Part shown: one piece after another, positions 49,542 to 61,169 of the stretch
Layout of the letters: every line of letters starts with the position of its first letter
How positions within the stretch are numbered: position 1 is the stretch's first letter
NCBI GenBank assembly: GCA_958450325.1
Contig: OY288259.1
Span: 29,196,734 to 29,260,733, forward strand
DNA from: Agrostemma githago
Lineage: Eukaryota; Streptophyta; Magnoliopsida; Caryophyllales; Caryophyllaceae
Direction of reading: 5' to 3'
Length of the DNA stretch: 64,000 bases
The notes under the pieces: model-generated
What the model saw: the letters and a program-made list of their open reading frames with translations, nothing else
Database searches by the model: none
Told to the model about the DNA's origin: nothing
Program-made: the position numbers and the translations under genes

Positions 49542-51025
49542 CTAATCATACACAATCCCGAGAGCAAAACTCGTCAAATCCCTTACCTAATCCCGAGAGC
49601 AAAACTCGTCAAATCCCTTACCTAATCATACACAATCCCGAGAGCAAAACTCGTCAAATCCCATCCTGATTCTTCTCATCCAAACCAGTTACCATCCCCA
49701 TACACGGGAACTCAGCTTGCAGTCGGCATACAACATGCCTAAATAGTTCACACCACCTCTGGGGGCTACCCCGGAGAACGCTCTCAGTCACAGGATCAAC
49801 ATCCTAACTATTCTCGCCCTTTGATCAAGACATCATTGGGAATGCACCTAGCCTACACCATCGCTATGGCTAGTTACACACAAAGTCCTATTAGACTAGG
49901 CACCATAATATATCTTTCAATTCACTAAACTACGGTTTGGTTAGATGTCACTACACGTGAATACGTAGGCAGCCTTTCAACAGAGGCACAACCACCCACA
50001 TTGACACACATTCAAAAATCACCATCATTCCGGTCACGACACTGTCATGTTCTCAACAGCTAGCTTTGTCGTCCTGGGGGCTTCTCTTAGGCAGAAAACC
50101 TCCATCCACTCACAAAATCCAAATAAATTCAAAAGATCTAGCCTCCTTTCTACAGTGTGTCCTAGTACTCGGCTTAGTCAAAGACGAGAATCCGTCAGGA
50201 ACTCGAAGCAATACCCACTTAGGAAATGTACTCTAAAATCAAAAATCCAGAAGAGCACTAGACAACAACATTGCTACTACTGAGCCCTGTCATTACAGAA
50301 CACATATCTTTCATATTCCGAGGATTCGACCATGTTTCCACTCGCCTAGGCTACGGAATAGCGGAACTTAAGAGTCTTGTTAGGTGGCCCACCCCATACC
50401 GAGTCACGGTCCAACCCCGCGAGAGTCCAGTCGTGTATCTCAACTCGTTCGGTCACGTCCAGAGTCGAGTCTGTCGGTATACCTCTCTCTTCAAATTCTC
50501 ATTTTAAAATTTGCAAAATTTAGCCATTTGAAAAAATCCTTTTCGACAAGGTCAAATTTCAGTCTATTTAAACTGTAAATTTCTTTTCTACCCCTTTCCA
50601 TTTTGAAAACCTAGCACGTGAGTTGCTTTCAGGATTTCGATTTCAAAAGGAATCAAAAATCATATTCCTCAGCGCGAGTCGTGTTTTACCTACGTGTTGC
50701 ATGCAAAATTTTATGTAACTTATACAGGTACGACTCAAGACCGCATAGCTCACATATCTCTCCAGCGGAAAGCCCAAGGCGGCATTTTTCGCAGGATGGG
50801 CCCACATATAGGCGCACCCGGGACTTACACGACAAGTCCAAATTCCCCACGGAGTTATCGTCATTAGCTCAGGTATGACTTCTATCTTATGATTGGCGAG
50901 CCATTCACGCAAGTCCAATGGACTATAAGCGACCCGACCGGAAGTCTGCCAGGACTTAATCCTCGATTGGCCTGGTAGCTACTCTGAGTTTCCCCTTGTC
51001 CAAGCTTCATTCAGAGTGGGGGCTC
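49542..51025 (+). mobile_element. Ogre/Tat-type 3' internal region (copy B)
   Basis: Non-coding 3' region ending in the polypurine tract AGAGTGGGGGCTC (51013-51025) directly before LTR B. Most of it is the inverted counterpart of 55800-57550. Its first 125 bp hold three copies of a 35-45-bp repeat (ATCCCGAGAGCAAAACTCG). Short open frames here show no domain. Confidence 0.75.
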
Positions 51026-51338
51026 TGTAGACACCCACATTTTGACCGCCAGGTGTCTATAGCAGTTCCCAAAAAATGCCCAATGATGATCGGACGCAAA
51101 CGTGTTTCTACGCGCTCGGATATGGGCTCGAAACCATTAGTTGCTGGCTTAGGCTTTTTACGGAGTATAAATCTCACAAAATCGACCTCAAATTCAGGCC
51201 CAGCGGGTCATTTCCAATCAAATAAGACTAATTTGGATCAAAACCGACACCGGAAATAAAACAGTCTTTTAGCGACCGGGTCAAAACCCGGTCAAAGCCG
51301 TTTCCAAGAACAAACCCGCGGTCCTCTTTCAGGTGGGC

Positions 51339-51374
51339 CACCCGATCAAGTCCATCAGGGCACTTGATCGAATA
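51339..51374. promoter_or_regulatory. Decayed promoter-proximal palindrome pair, LTR of copy B
   Basis: CACCCGATCAAGTC and CACTTGATCGAATA start at 51339 and 51361 (step 22), 30 bases upstream of the TATA box. They hold the same position as the better-preserved cluster in copies A and C. Confidence 0.55.
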
Positions 51375-51403
51375 ACCCTAGACAAAGAGGGGGAGCAATT
51401 GCT

Positions 51404-51411
51404 TATATATA
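51404..51411 (+). promoter_or_regulatory. Putative TATA box, LTR of copy B
   Basis: TATATATA, followed by a C-rich stretch, about 380 bases from the LTR start. Confidence 0.5.
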
Positions 51412-52502
51412 CACCCTCATGCATGCAACTTTATACACAACTTTTTGCAACCCTAAAAAAAACCCTAATCTTCACCCATCACAACTCATCCTCTTCAACC
51501 TTAAACCCTAGCATCTAGGAACCCTAAACCACCATAACATAACTTACATTAACCTCGATTCTCCCGTGCTAAAGCCACAACTAACGAGATCTATCCGAGA
51601 CTAAGAAACATGTAGGTTGAGGGTGCACAATCCCGTTCTTCTCTTTTTCCTTCTTCTCCTTGTCCGTCCGTCTCGTCCTCGTCCTCGTCCTTTTTTTTCT
51701 CTTTTTTTATTTTGTTATCGCGTCTCTAATATCGATAATAATTACTAGTATAAAAACATTAAAATACTTACGGATTTGTGTCGAGTGCGAATGGTGACGG
51801 GATAAGGAAACCCGAATATTCAAGGATGTTTCATCCGATGTTGCCGGTCGCTTATCCCGACACCCCTAGCGCTTGATTGTTGAAGTAGGTCAACGTAAAT
51901 AATAGTTATTTTTATTTCATTCATATCATCGCTCATCGCATATTCCGTCAATTGCAAAACTATTGTCGAATCAAGCATCTTTTGTAGTTAAGGTCGAAAC
52001 CCGTTGACGCGGATCCGACATCACACAATCCGCGAGGATTTATTACGATGTCGGGAACCGAGGGAATCAAATCAAGTCCGTTTTAATTAAAGTAATCGCG
52101 AAGCGTCAATCTATTTAGATTCGATACCAACTCAATAGTTGGATGTCGAATCTAAACCATTTAGTCAATAAATTAAACTAGTACGATTTTCGTTGATGCC
52201 AAAATAGTTGTCACCTAATTCGATTAGAATTAATTACGACACTATAGACGCGGAGAAAGTCTATATCATTTTATGTTTAATTTAAACGACTTATATTATT
52301 TATTTATTTTTCAAGTTTCGCTCTAATATTCCATATCGATTCAATAATCGAATATGGGATATGACGAGTATCAAAATTCGAATCGAGTATAAATCCCATA
52401 ATATTTATGCTTGATTCAGCAATATCAACGATTTACCAAAATCGAAAAGCAATCTCGCAATCAATAATAAATTACGAGGCGAGCCCTAGTTCGTACAGGG
52501 GG

Positions 52503-52725
52503 CACTCGATCGACTGCCCAGTCCACTCGGTCGAGTGGCACCCCAAAAAAAACGAGACAAAAGGTTATTTTGACAACCACTCGGTCGAGTCTCGCAATGA
52601 CTCGATCGAGTGGCCATGCACTCGGTCGAGTTCCCTCATAACTCGGTCGAGTGGCGTCACAATATCCGGGACAGAAGCTTTTCAGAGGTCCACTCGGTCG
52701 AGTCCCTTAATGACTCGGTCGAGTG
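52503..52725. promoter_or_regulatory. Second palindrome cluster, LTR of copy B
   Basis: Eight units start at 52503, 52524, 52578, 52599, 52619, 52640, 52691 and 52712 (steps 21, 54, 21, 20, 21, 51, 21). Most read CACTCGGTCGAGTG or one of its ends mutated. Confidence 0.8.
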
Positions 52726-54013
52726 GCCCCTTTATCACGTCAAACCGTGAGTCCCACAACGTGGTTTTAGTCTCGTTAATACTTTTTTATGACTTAGGTC
52801 AACACGTGTCAAATCTATCACGTGAAATATTACTTTTCCAAAACCATGCATCTTCTCATTTACATCATTCCATATCATTGTATATCTTTGCAGACCGTTA
52901 TTATCGTTATACCGTTACTAACATGTTTGTTTCCATCTTTGTCGATTTTATTTTCATTGTTTATTTTATTGTACTAAAATAAACCTCGCATGCTAAATAT
53001 AACTTTGACGTTAGTATTAGATGCATTAAATCGACGTAGCAACCCATTCAATTTTTTGCATGCTTAGGGAAAACAATGTTTGCATATCATTTCATCGTTT
53101 TACTAACGCGCGTATTTCAAAATCAAACGATATCCTAGTAGAGGCCGCTAATGTGCGGGCGGGGTTTGGTGTTCTTTGTGAACTTCCCAACTCATACTCT
53201 CACCCCTTACTCAGAACCTTGATTTCCGGGTGTCCGAAACCGTTGGCACACGAGAGTCATTCACTGCACGGTATCCGATAATGTCGGTATCGGTATCAAA
53301 TGCAAAGGGACGAGCCCAATAAATTCGGACATCAGAAATGGGCCATACTTTGTGCATTGCCCACTACGACATAGAGTGGGTTCGAATGGGCCCGAACTCC
53401 CACAATGTTCGGTGGCGACTCCACTTCGATTTAAATTTCAATTCGATCCATTCTCATACGGAGATTCATTCGCCTCCCAAAACCCGCGCGTGGCCGTGTC
53501 AGGGTGGACCTATGTCATGTCAACACATGGTTCTGAGTAAGGGGTGAGGGTACGTGTTGAGAAGTTCACAAAGAACACCCAACCCCGCCCGCAAATTAGC
53601 GGCCTCTACTAAGATACCGTTTGATGTTTTAATACGCGCGTTAGTAATACGATGAATGATATGCAAACAATGTTTTAACTAAACCTGCGAAAATTAGAAT
53701 AAGTTGCTACGTCAATTTAATGAATCTAAAATTAACGTCAAATTTGTATTTAGCATGCGAGATTCTTTTAGTACAATAAAAGAAATAACGAAAATAAATC
53801 GACAAAATAGAACACGTGATAATAAAAGAAATAACGATAATAAAGGTTTGCAACAATATAGAATGATATAGAATGATGTAGACGACTTGATGCAAGATTT
53901 TGAAAAGTAATAATGACACGTGATTGATTGAACACGTGTTGACCTAAGTCATAAAAAAAGTATTATCGAGACTAGAAGGCGTTCTGGGACTCACGGTTTT
54001 GACGTGATAAAGC

Positions 54014-54212
54014 CACTCGATCGAGTCATTGAAGGACTCGACCGAGTGGTCCTCTTAAAAGGTTTCTGTCCCGCTTTTTAGACGTCACTCGATCGAGTTA
54101 TTGAAGAACTCGACCGAGTGAGCAGCCACTCGATCGAGTGGTTCTAAAAAAACCTTCTACCTCGGTTTTTGGGGTGCCACTCGACTGAGTGGGCTAGGCA
54201 CTCGATCGAGTG
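54014..54212. promoter_or_regulatory. Second palindrome cluster, LTR of copy C
   Basis: Seven units start at 54014, 54035, 54086, 54107, 54127, 54178 and 54199 (steps 21, 51, 21, 20, 51, 21). Read in element direction, the pattern repeats that of copy B. Confidence 0.8.
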
Positions 54213-55274
54213 CTCCCTGTACGAACTAGGGTTCGCTTCGCAATTTATTATCGATTTCGAAATTGCTTTTTGATTTTGGTAAATTGTTGATTTTGCTAAA
54301 TCGAGCAGAAATATTGTATGATTTATGCTCGATTCGGACTTTGATGCTCGTCGTATCCGGTATTCGATTACTGAATCGATATCGAATATTTAGAACGAAA
54401 TATAGAAAATACGTTTGTAAGTCACTTTAAATCAAACTAAAGCGAAATAGATTATCTCCGCGTTTATAGTGTCGTATTAATTCTCTCGAATTGGGTTACA
54501 ACTATATTTAGCATCAACGAATTCGCATTGGTTAGATTTGTTGACTAGTTTGTTTAGATACGACATCCAATTAGTGAATTGGTATCGAATCTAAAGAAAG
54601 ACGATTTACGATTACTTGAATCAAAAAGGACTTGATTCGATTCCCTCCGCATCCCGACATCGTAATGAATCCTTGCGGATTACGTGATGTCGGATCCGCA
54701 TGAACAGATTTCGACTTTAACTAAAAAAAGTGTTTGATTCGAAAAATAGTTTTAAAATTGACGAATATGCGATGTTGACGATAACGACGCGATAACGAAA
54801 AAACGATCTTGTTAACGTTGACTCGCCTCAACAATCAAGCGTTCGGGGTGTCGGGATAAGCGGTGCAACGTCGGGTGAAACACCCTTGTATATTTAGATT
54901 TCCTTATCTCGTCATCCTCTGCGCTCGACACGAATTAGCAAGTATTTTAATGTCTTAAAACTAGTAATATTATCGATATTAGAAAAACAAAAAAAGAATA
55001 AAAAAAGACGATGATGATGGACGGACGACGCGAGGAAGAGAAAGAGAGAGAGAAGAAATCGGGATTGTTGCACCCTCAACCTACATGTTTCGTATTCTCG
55101 GATATGACTCGTCTAGTTGTGGCCTAGACACGGGAGTTCGAGATCTATGTAGATGGAGTTATGGTGGTTTAGGGTTTGCTAGATGCTAGGGTTTTAAGTT
55201 GTATGTGAGAAAGTTGTAAAGGTGAAAGTAGGGTTGAAAAAAAAAAGGTTCTTCATTGTGTATGCAAAGGGGTG

Positions 55275-55282
55275 TATATATA
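55275..55282 (-). promoter_or_regulatory. Putative TATA box, LTR of copy C
   Basis: TATATATA on the minus strand, 28 bases downstream of the nearest palindrome. Confidence 0.5.
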
Positions 55283-55310
55283 GGAATGATCCCCCTCCCT
55301 CGTCTAGGGT

Positions 55311-55413
55311 TACTCGACCGAGTACCCTGCTGACTCGGTCGAGTGGCCCATGCTGCCGCACACGGGCCTGTTGAGGGCCCGCTCGATCAAGTGGGCTGAC
55401 ACTCGATCGAGTG
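55311..55413. promoter_or_regulatory. Promoter-proximal palindrome cluster, LTR of copy C
   Basis: Units start at 55311, 55332, 55380 and 55400 (steps 21, 48, 20). Examples are TACTCGACCGAGTA and CACTCGATCGAGTG. Confidence 0.75.
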
Positions 55414-55799
55414 GGTCAGCTGAAGCGAAGGGGCCCGGTTTTTTGAACCTTGGGTTGGGTATTTTGTAGATCTTGTATTTGGGTTGGATTGTGATATTTG
55501 CATGGCTATTTTTGTGTCTCGAAAACGACTTTGACCGGGGTTTGACCCGGTCGCTAAAAGACGGTTTTATTTCCGGTGTCGGTTTTGACCCAAATTAGTC
55601 TTATTTTATTGGAAACGACCTGCTGGGCCTGAATTTGAGGTCTGTTTTGTGAGATTTGTACTCCGTAAAATGCCCAAGCCAGAAACTAACGGTTTTGAGC
55701 CCATATTCGAGCGCGTCGAAGAACGTTTGCGTCCGATCATCATCGGGTGTTTTTTGGAAACCGCTGTAGACACCTAGCGGCCAAATGTGGGTGTCTACA

Positions 55800-58530
55800 G
55801 AGCCCCCACTCTGACTGAGGCTTGGACAAGGCGAAAGTCAAAGTAGCTACCAGGCCAATCAAGGATTAAGACCTGGTAGACTTCCGGTCGGGTCGTTTAT
55901 AGTCCATTAAACTTGCGTGAAAGGGCATGCCAGCCATAAGATAGAAATCATACATGATTTCTGTTGTCAAGAGTAGCTCCGTGGGACATGTTTTTAAAGC
56001 CCTGAGTGTATCTATATCCGGTTACATCCCGTCTTGGAGCTGCGCGGGAGCTTGCCTAAGAAGCCCTGGGTGTGTCCGTTTGCAGACACATCCCATCTCA
56101 GAACTATACGGGAGCTTGCCTAGAAAGCCCTGGGTCTGTCCGTTTGCAGACACATCCCATCTCAGAACTATGCGGGGGCTTGCCTAGAAAGCCCTGGGTG
56201 TGTCCGTTTGCAGACACATCCTGATTCGGAAATTGCACGGGAGCCTGCCTAAGAAGCCCTGGGTGTGTCCGTTTGCAGACACATCCCCACTCAGAATTAT
56301 GCGGGAAATCGGACTTGTCGTATAAGTCCTGGGTGCGCCTATATATAGGCCCATCCCGTGCTATTTCGGGAAAATGCCGCCCTGGGCTTTCTGCTGGGGA
56401 GATATGTGAGTTGCGCAGGCGCTGAGGAATAAAAAAACTTGATGTTCCTTTGGGAAGCCAAGCTAGTACCTGAAATGTTAGATATACAGGCAGAAATAGC
56501 AAATATAGCAGATAGCAAGATAGCATACAGGAAATGCAATTAGCATCTATAAACTGACTTGCGCTGGGGAAAATGATTTTTGCTTAGTTTTGAAATCGAA
56601 GTCCTGAAAGCAACTCACGTGCTAGGAGATAGGTTTTTAAAATTGACAGGGGTAGAAAAGAAATTTGAAATTGTGACCTTGTCGAAAAGGATTTTCTCAA
56701 ATGGCTAAGTTTTGCAAATTTCGAAGCAAGAATTTGAAAAGAGAGGCCTACCGACATACTCGACTCTAGACACAACAGGACGAGTAGACAGACACGAACC
56801 AAACTCCCAAGGGGTTGGACCGCGACTCGGTAGGAGGGTGGGCCACCTAAGACGACAAGATTCTTAAGCTGCGCTATTCCGTAGCCTAGGCGAGTGGCAA
56901 CACGGTCGAACTTCATGATGGGAAAGATGTGTAACAGTCTGTAATGAGACTATTGTAGTCTAGTGCTCTTCTGGAATTTTGATTTTAGGGTACATTCCCA
57001 AAGTGGGTATTGCTTCGAGTCCTTGACAGATTCTTGTCTTCAACTAAGCCGAGTACTAGAACACACTACGTTATGGTGGCTAGATTTTGAAAGTCTTTGG
57101 ATTATGTGAGTGGATGGAGGTTTTCTGCCTAAGAGAAGCCCCCAGGACGACAAAGCTAGCTATTGAGAACATGACAGTGTCGTGACCGGAATGACGGCGC
57201 TTTTTGAATGTGTGTCAATGTGGGTGGTTGTGCCTTTGTTGAAAGGCTGCCTACATATTCACGTGTAGTGAAATCAAACCAAGGTGTAGTTCAGTGGATT
57301 GAAAGATATATTATGCTGCCTAGTCTAATAGGACTTTGTGTGTAACTAGCTACAATGATGGTGTAGGCAAGGTGCATTCCCAATGATGTCGATCAAAGGG
57401 CTAGAATGGCTAGGATGTTGATTCTGTGACTGTGAGCGTTCTCCGGGGTAGCCCCCAGAGGTGGTGTGAACTATTTGGGCATGTTCTATGCCGGCTGCAA
57501 ATTGAGTTCTCGTGTTTGGGGTTGGTAACTGGTTTGGATGTTTTTGGAAATGTGGTGGTAGGTCGTAAGTGGCTTTGATGATTTGACATCTGGAGCTCGA
57601 TTTTGTGGAGCTAAGGCTTCGAGGGTAAGGTATTGTAATGTGGTAGAAAAGGGGGAAGTTGAGTAAGAATGACTCGAACTTCGATCAGGATAGGTTTGAT
57701 AATAATGCGGGATCTGGTTTCCATATCCGGCACTAAAGGTTAGGGTGTACTATGGAGCTTGAATCCTCAAAATTCTGGGCTGTCTCTTAGCCTAGGTCTC
57801 GAGAAGGTTTTGAGGGTTGTAATGTGGGAAGGCTAAGTGTGGTGTTAGCTGACCAGCTTGATTGTCACTCCCCTATTCAATGGCATGGGTATTGATAAAT
57901 TTTAAATTGTCCGTACCCTGGTCAAGGGACTTTCACTTGAGTTGACCATTGACCACAGTCATGGGTATTTGATTTTTTTTGTTGATAATGGCCTGTTTTT
58001 TTTGTTTTGGCCTTTTCATTTTTTTCCTTGGACTTACGATTTTTTTTGTCCAGTTTTTTTCTTCTTTTTTTTTTCTGTTGGTCAGACTAACACCTAAGGT
58101 AGGGATTGATCAGTCTTATTGGAGGGGTGTTTATTGTGGGAAATGGGCTTGCCTCCCGTCTTGAACCCAAACTAGGAGACTACCTAGATTTGTCATAGGA
58201 TTCGATACCGCTCCTGCTAAGGGTAGTTATGTGGCTTTCTATGTCAGACATGGAACAGGTAAGGGAAAACACGGGTCTCGGTTACCCTGGAGTCATTATA
58301 GATGTGACTATAATAGTCACGTGCATGTGCTCACAGTGTATGACGGTGTTTATGATGTTCTCGGAAACACATAAGGAAAGTATATATGAGAAATAGAAAA
58401 GCTAATTTTATTGACTTTTGAAAAAGAGGACAGAATACAACTGACTGTGACTCTGACTTTGACTTTGGAAGAAATAACAAATCCTAGACTCGGACTTAAA
58501 TCAAATCCGGATTTTGGGATGATGTTGTCA
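55800..58530 (-). mobile_element. Ogre/Tat-type 3' region (copy C)
   Basis: It begins with the polypurine tract (minus strand CAGAGTGGGGGCTC) and runs to the gag stop. The first 1.7 kb mirrors copy B. The rest (57550-58530) is non-coding with T-rich runs near 57970-58080. No protease, reverse transcriptase or integrase is present, so this copy lacks pol. Confidence 0.7.
55970..56365. repeat. About six tandem 64-bp repeats
   Basis: Four clear units start near 56046, 56110, 56174 and 56238, each with AAGCCCTGGGTGTGTCCG and TTTGCAGACACATCC. A diverged unit lies on each side. Copy B has only one such unit, so the array expanded in or was lost from one lineage. Confidence 0.8.
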
Positions 58531-59363
58531 TTAGTCGTCGGCTTCTAAGGACTCGAGTTGATGTCCACTGTAGCTTTTAGTAGAAGCTTCACCCAGATCT
58601 TCATTATGTCGAAGATCGTCTTCAATCCTAATGCCCATTTCGGTAAGCACCGCAAAGTTTGAAATGCCGGCATACCTAAGTTGGACGCGGTAGGAAGGTA
58701 GGAGGTTGTTGATGAACGCCTCCACTAGTATCTTTTCATTGGGCTTGTCTACCAACTTCACACTTTCGGCCCTCCACCTTTGAAGGTACTTGGTGAAACA
58801 TTCTTTGGAGTCTTGGGCCACAACCTCCAGAGTACGCATCGTAGTCTGGATCTCGGTATTATCAGCATAATTTCGAGCGAACTCTGTTGCCACATCATTC
58901 CAAGTCTTGTACTTCTTGGAATCGAGCGTGTAGTACCAGGCTTTCGGGTGCTTCTCGAGGGAAGAAGCAAACAAATGCTTAAACATGGTGGGTTTCACCC
59001 CCTTGACAGCCATGGACTCTTTGAAAGCTCGAATGTGATGAACCGGGTCTTCAGTACCCTCAACATTGGTATGCCCGTAAGATTGAGGTTGGCGGGTAGC
59101 TCGTCATTCAGAGGCGAATAGGAACGAGCGTTTTCCGTATGGATCGAGTTATTCGTTGACAAATGGACCTGTTCTTCAAGCTAAGTTTGCGAACGGTGCT
59201 TACCACTACAGCTATGGGCCCAGTGGTTTCATTCCCGACCATAGGAGTCCTTTGCTCCACGGCACTCAAACGGGTGGCAATGGCGGTTTGGTCGATCCTG
59301 ATGGCTGTCAATTGGGCCTCCATCTTAGCCAATGAGGCGGTCAAACTGTCCAAAGCTTCTTGC
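58531..59363 (-). pseudogene. Ogre/Tat-type gag (copy C), frameshifted
   Basis: The C-terminal part (58531-59013 and upstream in the same frame to about 59073) reads EDPVHHIRAFKESM, KAWYYTLDSKK and FTKYLQRWRAESVKLVDKP, the capsid-type gag of the Ogre/Tat group. It ends ESLEADD then stop. The N-terminal part is a coiled coil (MQEALDSLTASLAKMEAQL, from 59363). At least one shift near 59073 and probably another further upstream separate the two. The frame ends without a zinc knuckle or protease. Confidence 0.8.
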
Positions 59364-59676
59364 ATCTTGCCTATGTCTGGTTACCGGTGGCTTGTCTGTA
59401 AGAATACCACGTAATCAGGAAAGTTGCTTCGGAACTCAAATTCACCAAGGCATAGGAAATAGCGCAGGAGGAGAGACGACTTCAGTTTTACTCGGGTTAG
59501 ACTCTCCTAAGACAAATGTGTAGGGTACGATTCTCGGAGTGGCCGTGATTAATCGCTCCGTCGGAGAATAGCCCCCAAGTGGGATCGAAAATTTTGTTAA
59601 TACTCAAGTGTTGGATGAGTTACCCTTAGACGTAAGGATCGCGAACCTTTTGTTATAGGGCTAGGCCTGGTAAAAG
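59364..59676 (-). mobile_element. Ogre/Tat-type leader fragment (copy C)
   Basis: It matches the leader of copy A (44880-45300) with a shorter middle, and is cut at 59676 by the next element. Confidence 0.75.
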
Positions 59677-61145
59677 TGATAAACGTCATTTTAGTCATTA
59701 TTTTACCCACATTTATTTACTTATTCGGGTCGATTTTGTGTGCTTAATCGTTATTATAGCTCAATATAGGTTATTATACAATATTAAATATTAATTATCG
59801 TCTTAGTAATAACTATCTTAATAAATGTAATTTCTCGAGAATTCGGTACTGCTTTGTCTCGTTTGTAGTTTAATAGGTACCATTTCGGGAGTAACGGACG
59901 AAAACCGGGTCAAAGAACAAAGCGAGTCAAGCGAAAGTCAAAGGCCTAATTGATCGGACTGTCCTGAATTGACGATATCTCACTCATGCGACATCGGAAT
60001 TAAGTAATTGAAGTTGCGTTGGAAAGCTAAGTTCGAGACCTACAAATTTGTAGAAGAGAGCAAGACTCAATTCTGTTAGTTAGTGGGTCTAAAACGAACT
60101 ACAAAGCAACAGCTATTAAATCGACATGAAGATGGACCAAATCACTTAAAGAAAAGAGGGTGGGCTGGCCCAACAGCACAAAGAGGAGGAGTAGTAGACA
60201 CGCAGGAGGAAAAGAAAGTGGAATAGATGAGGAGGAGGTGCGGATAGGTTAGGGAGAGTAGGAGGAGGCGCCGTAGAGTAGAAAATGACAGTAGGAGTAG
60301 ATCATGGAGTCCCGTGTTTTCCTTTCATTCATTTTTTTGTTTGGATTTTAATAGTTTGTAGATAGTTTAATTTAGATAGTGTTAGTAGTAATTATTTTGG
60401 GTTAATCTCCAACACTATTTTCTCCTTCATCTATGATATTCTCCATTTCAAGTTGGTATAATTTCTTCTCCCTTTTCTTTATTGTTCATCTTTCATGTTT
60501 ATTAGTTTTACAATTTTATTATTATGATTAGAATAGTGGGTAACTTAATTAGTTTACTTTTAATCATGTGTGAGTAGTTAATTTCTAGGGTCGGGGAAGA
60601 CGCAGTTTGTCTCAATTGTGGGTTTGGTTGTAGGTTTACGGACTTTGTCGACTTATTGTTGGTATTCTCCTTTGATCGCAAATTTTTTATGGTTTGCTTG
60701 TCTTTGGCCGCGATGGGTGAGTCGTATTGTGTCGAACTTTGTTTGGGGTGGGTCGACCTAGTAATAAGTGCGAGAGCCCGTTATTAGGACTGTCCCGGGT
60801 AGATAGAGACTCGAGAGAGACCCTTTATCTTCCCAATTACCGACCGTAATCGACCCGTTTGTGAACTCCGATAACTCCCTTGAGACTACCTTGTTGACCT
60901 TGACCCTAGTCCTTTTTATCGTATTTATTTCATTTGTTTGTTTGACTCGTTTAGCTCGCTAGTTTAGAACCTTCTTCCGGCCAAAAACATATCTCTTCTC
61001 GACTAATACCTTTACTAGACCGAGACTCTTATTTTAACTAGACCGCCCCCGTGGATTCGACCCGACTTACCCTCGACTACCCAGTTTAAGATTAGTTGGT
61101 TTTTACTTTGATCGACCAGGATTCACGACAAATCCCAGTCTGTCA
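59677..61145 (+). mobile_element. Athila-type 5' LTR (element D), 1469 bp
   Basis: It starts TGATAAACGTC and ends CCCAGTCTGTCA. The start resembles the other Athila LTR and the gap to the primer site is the same three bases. No palindrome cluster is seen in it. It is inserted in copy C leader sequence; the predicted duplication is AAAAG (59672-59676). Confidence 0.87.
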
Positions 61146-61148
61146 AAT

Positions 61149-61169
61149 TGGCGCCGTTGTCGAGGACGG
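61149..61169 (+). other. Athila-type primer-binding site (element D)
   Basis: TGGCGCCGTTGTCGAGGACGG begins here, the Asp-tRNA-type site, with two changes from the version at 43181. Confidence 0.85.

Larger units (their letters stand above)
51026..53525 (+). mobile_element. Ogre/Tat-type 3' LTR (copy B), 2500 bp
   Basis: It starts TGTAGACACCC after the polypurine tract and ends CATGTCAACA. It carries a decayed palindrome pair (51339-51374), a TATA box (51404-51411) and eight palindromes at 52503-52725. A 191-codon open frame at 52407 is built on the palindromes and is not a gene. The right flank is truncated LTR C in opposite orientation. Confidence 0.85.
53526..55799 (-). mobile_element. Ogre/Tat-type 3' LTR (copy C), truncated by copy B
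   Basis: Read on the minus strand it starts TGTAGACACCCAC at 55799. It lacks about 300 bp at its far end compared with LTR A, and the cut coincides with the end of LTR B. This fits insertion of B into this LTR; the predicted duplication is CATGG (53526-53530). Confidence 0.8.

Noticed and set aside
52503..52725. CRISPR array (short palindromic repeats with regular spacing)
   Set aside because: Plant DNA, repeats of 14 bp with 6-9-bp spacers alternating with longer gaps, inside LTRs, and no cas genes.
52407..52982. 191-codon frame in LTR B as a gene
   Set aside because: Its repeated residues come from translating the palindrome cluster; there is no match in the equivalent place of LTR A or C.
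56104..56526. 140-codon minus-strand frame with repeated peptide units
   Set aside because: It is a translation of the 64-bp tandem repeats; a frame is open because the units are similar, not because of selection.
57979..58164. 61-codon frame rich in Phe as a membrane protein
   Set aside because: It comes from T-rich runs in non-coding 3' sequence of copy C; nothing supports translation.
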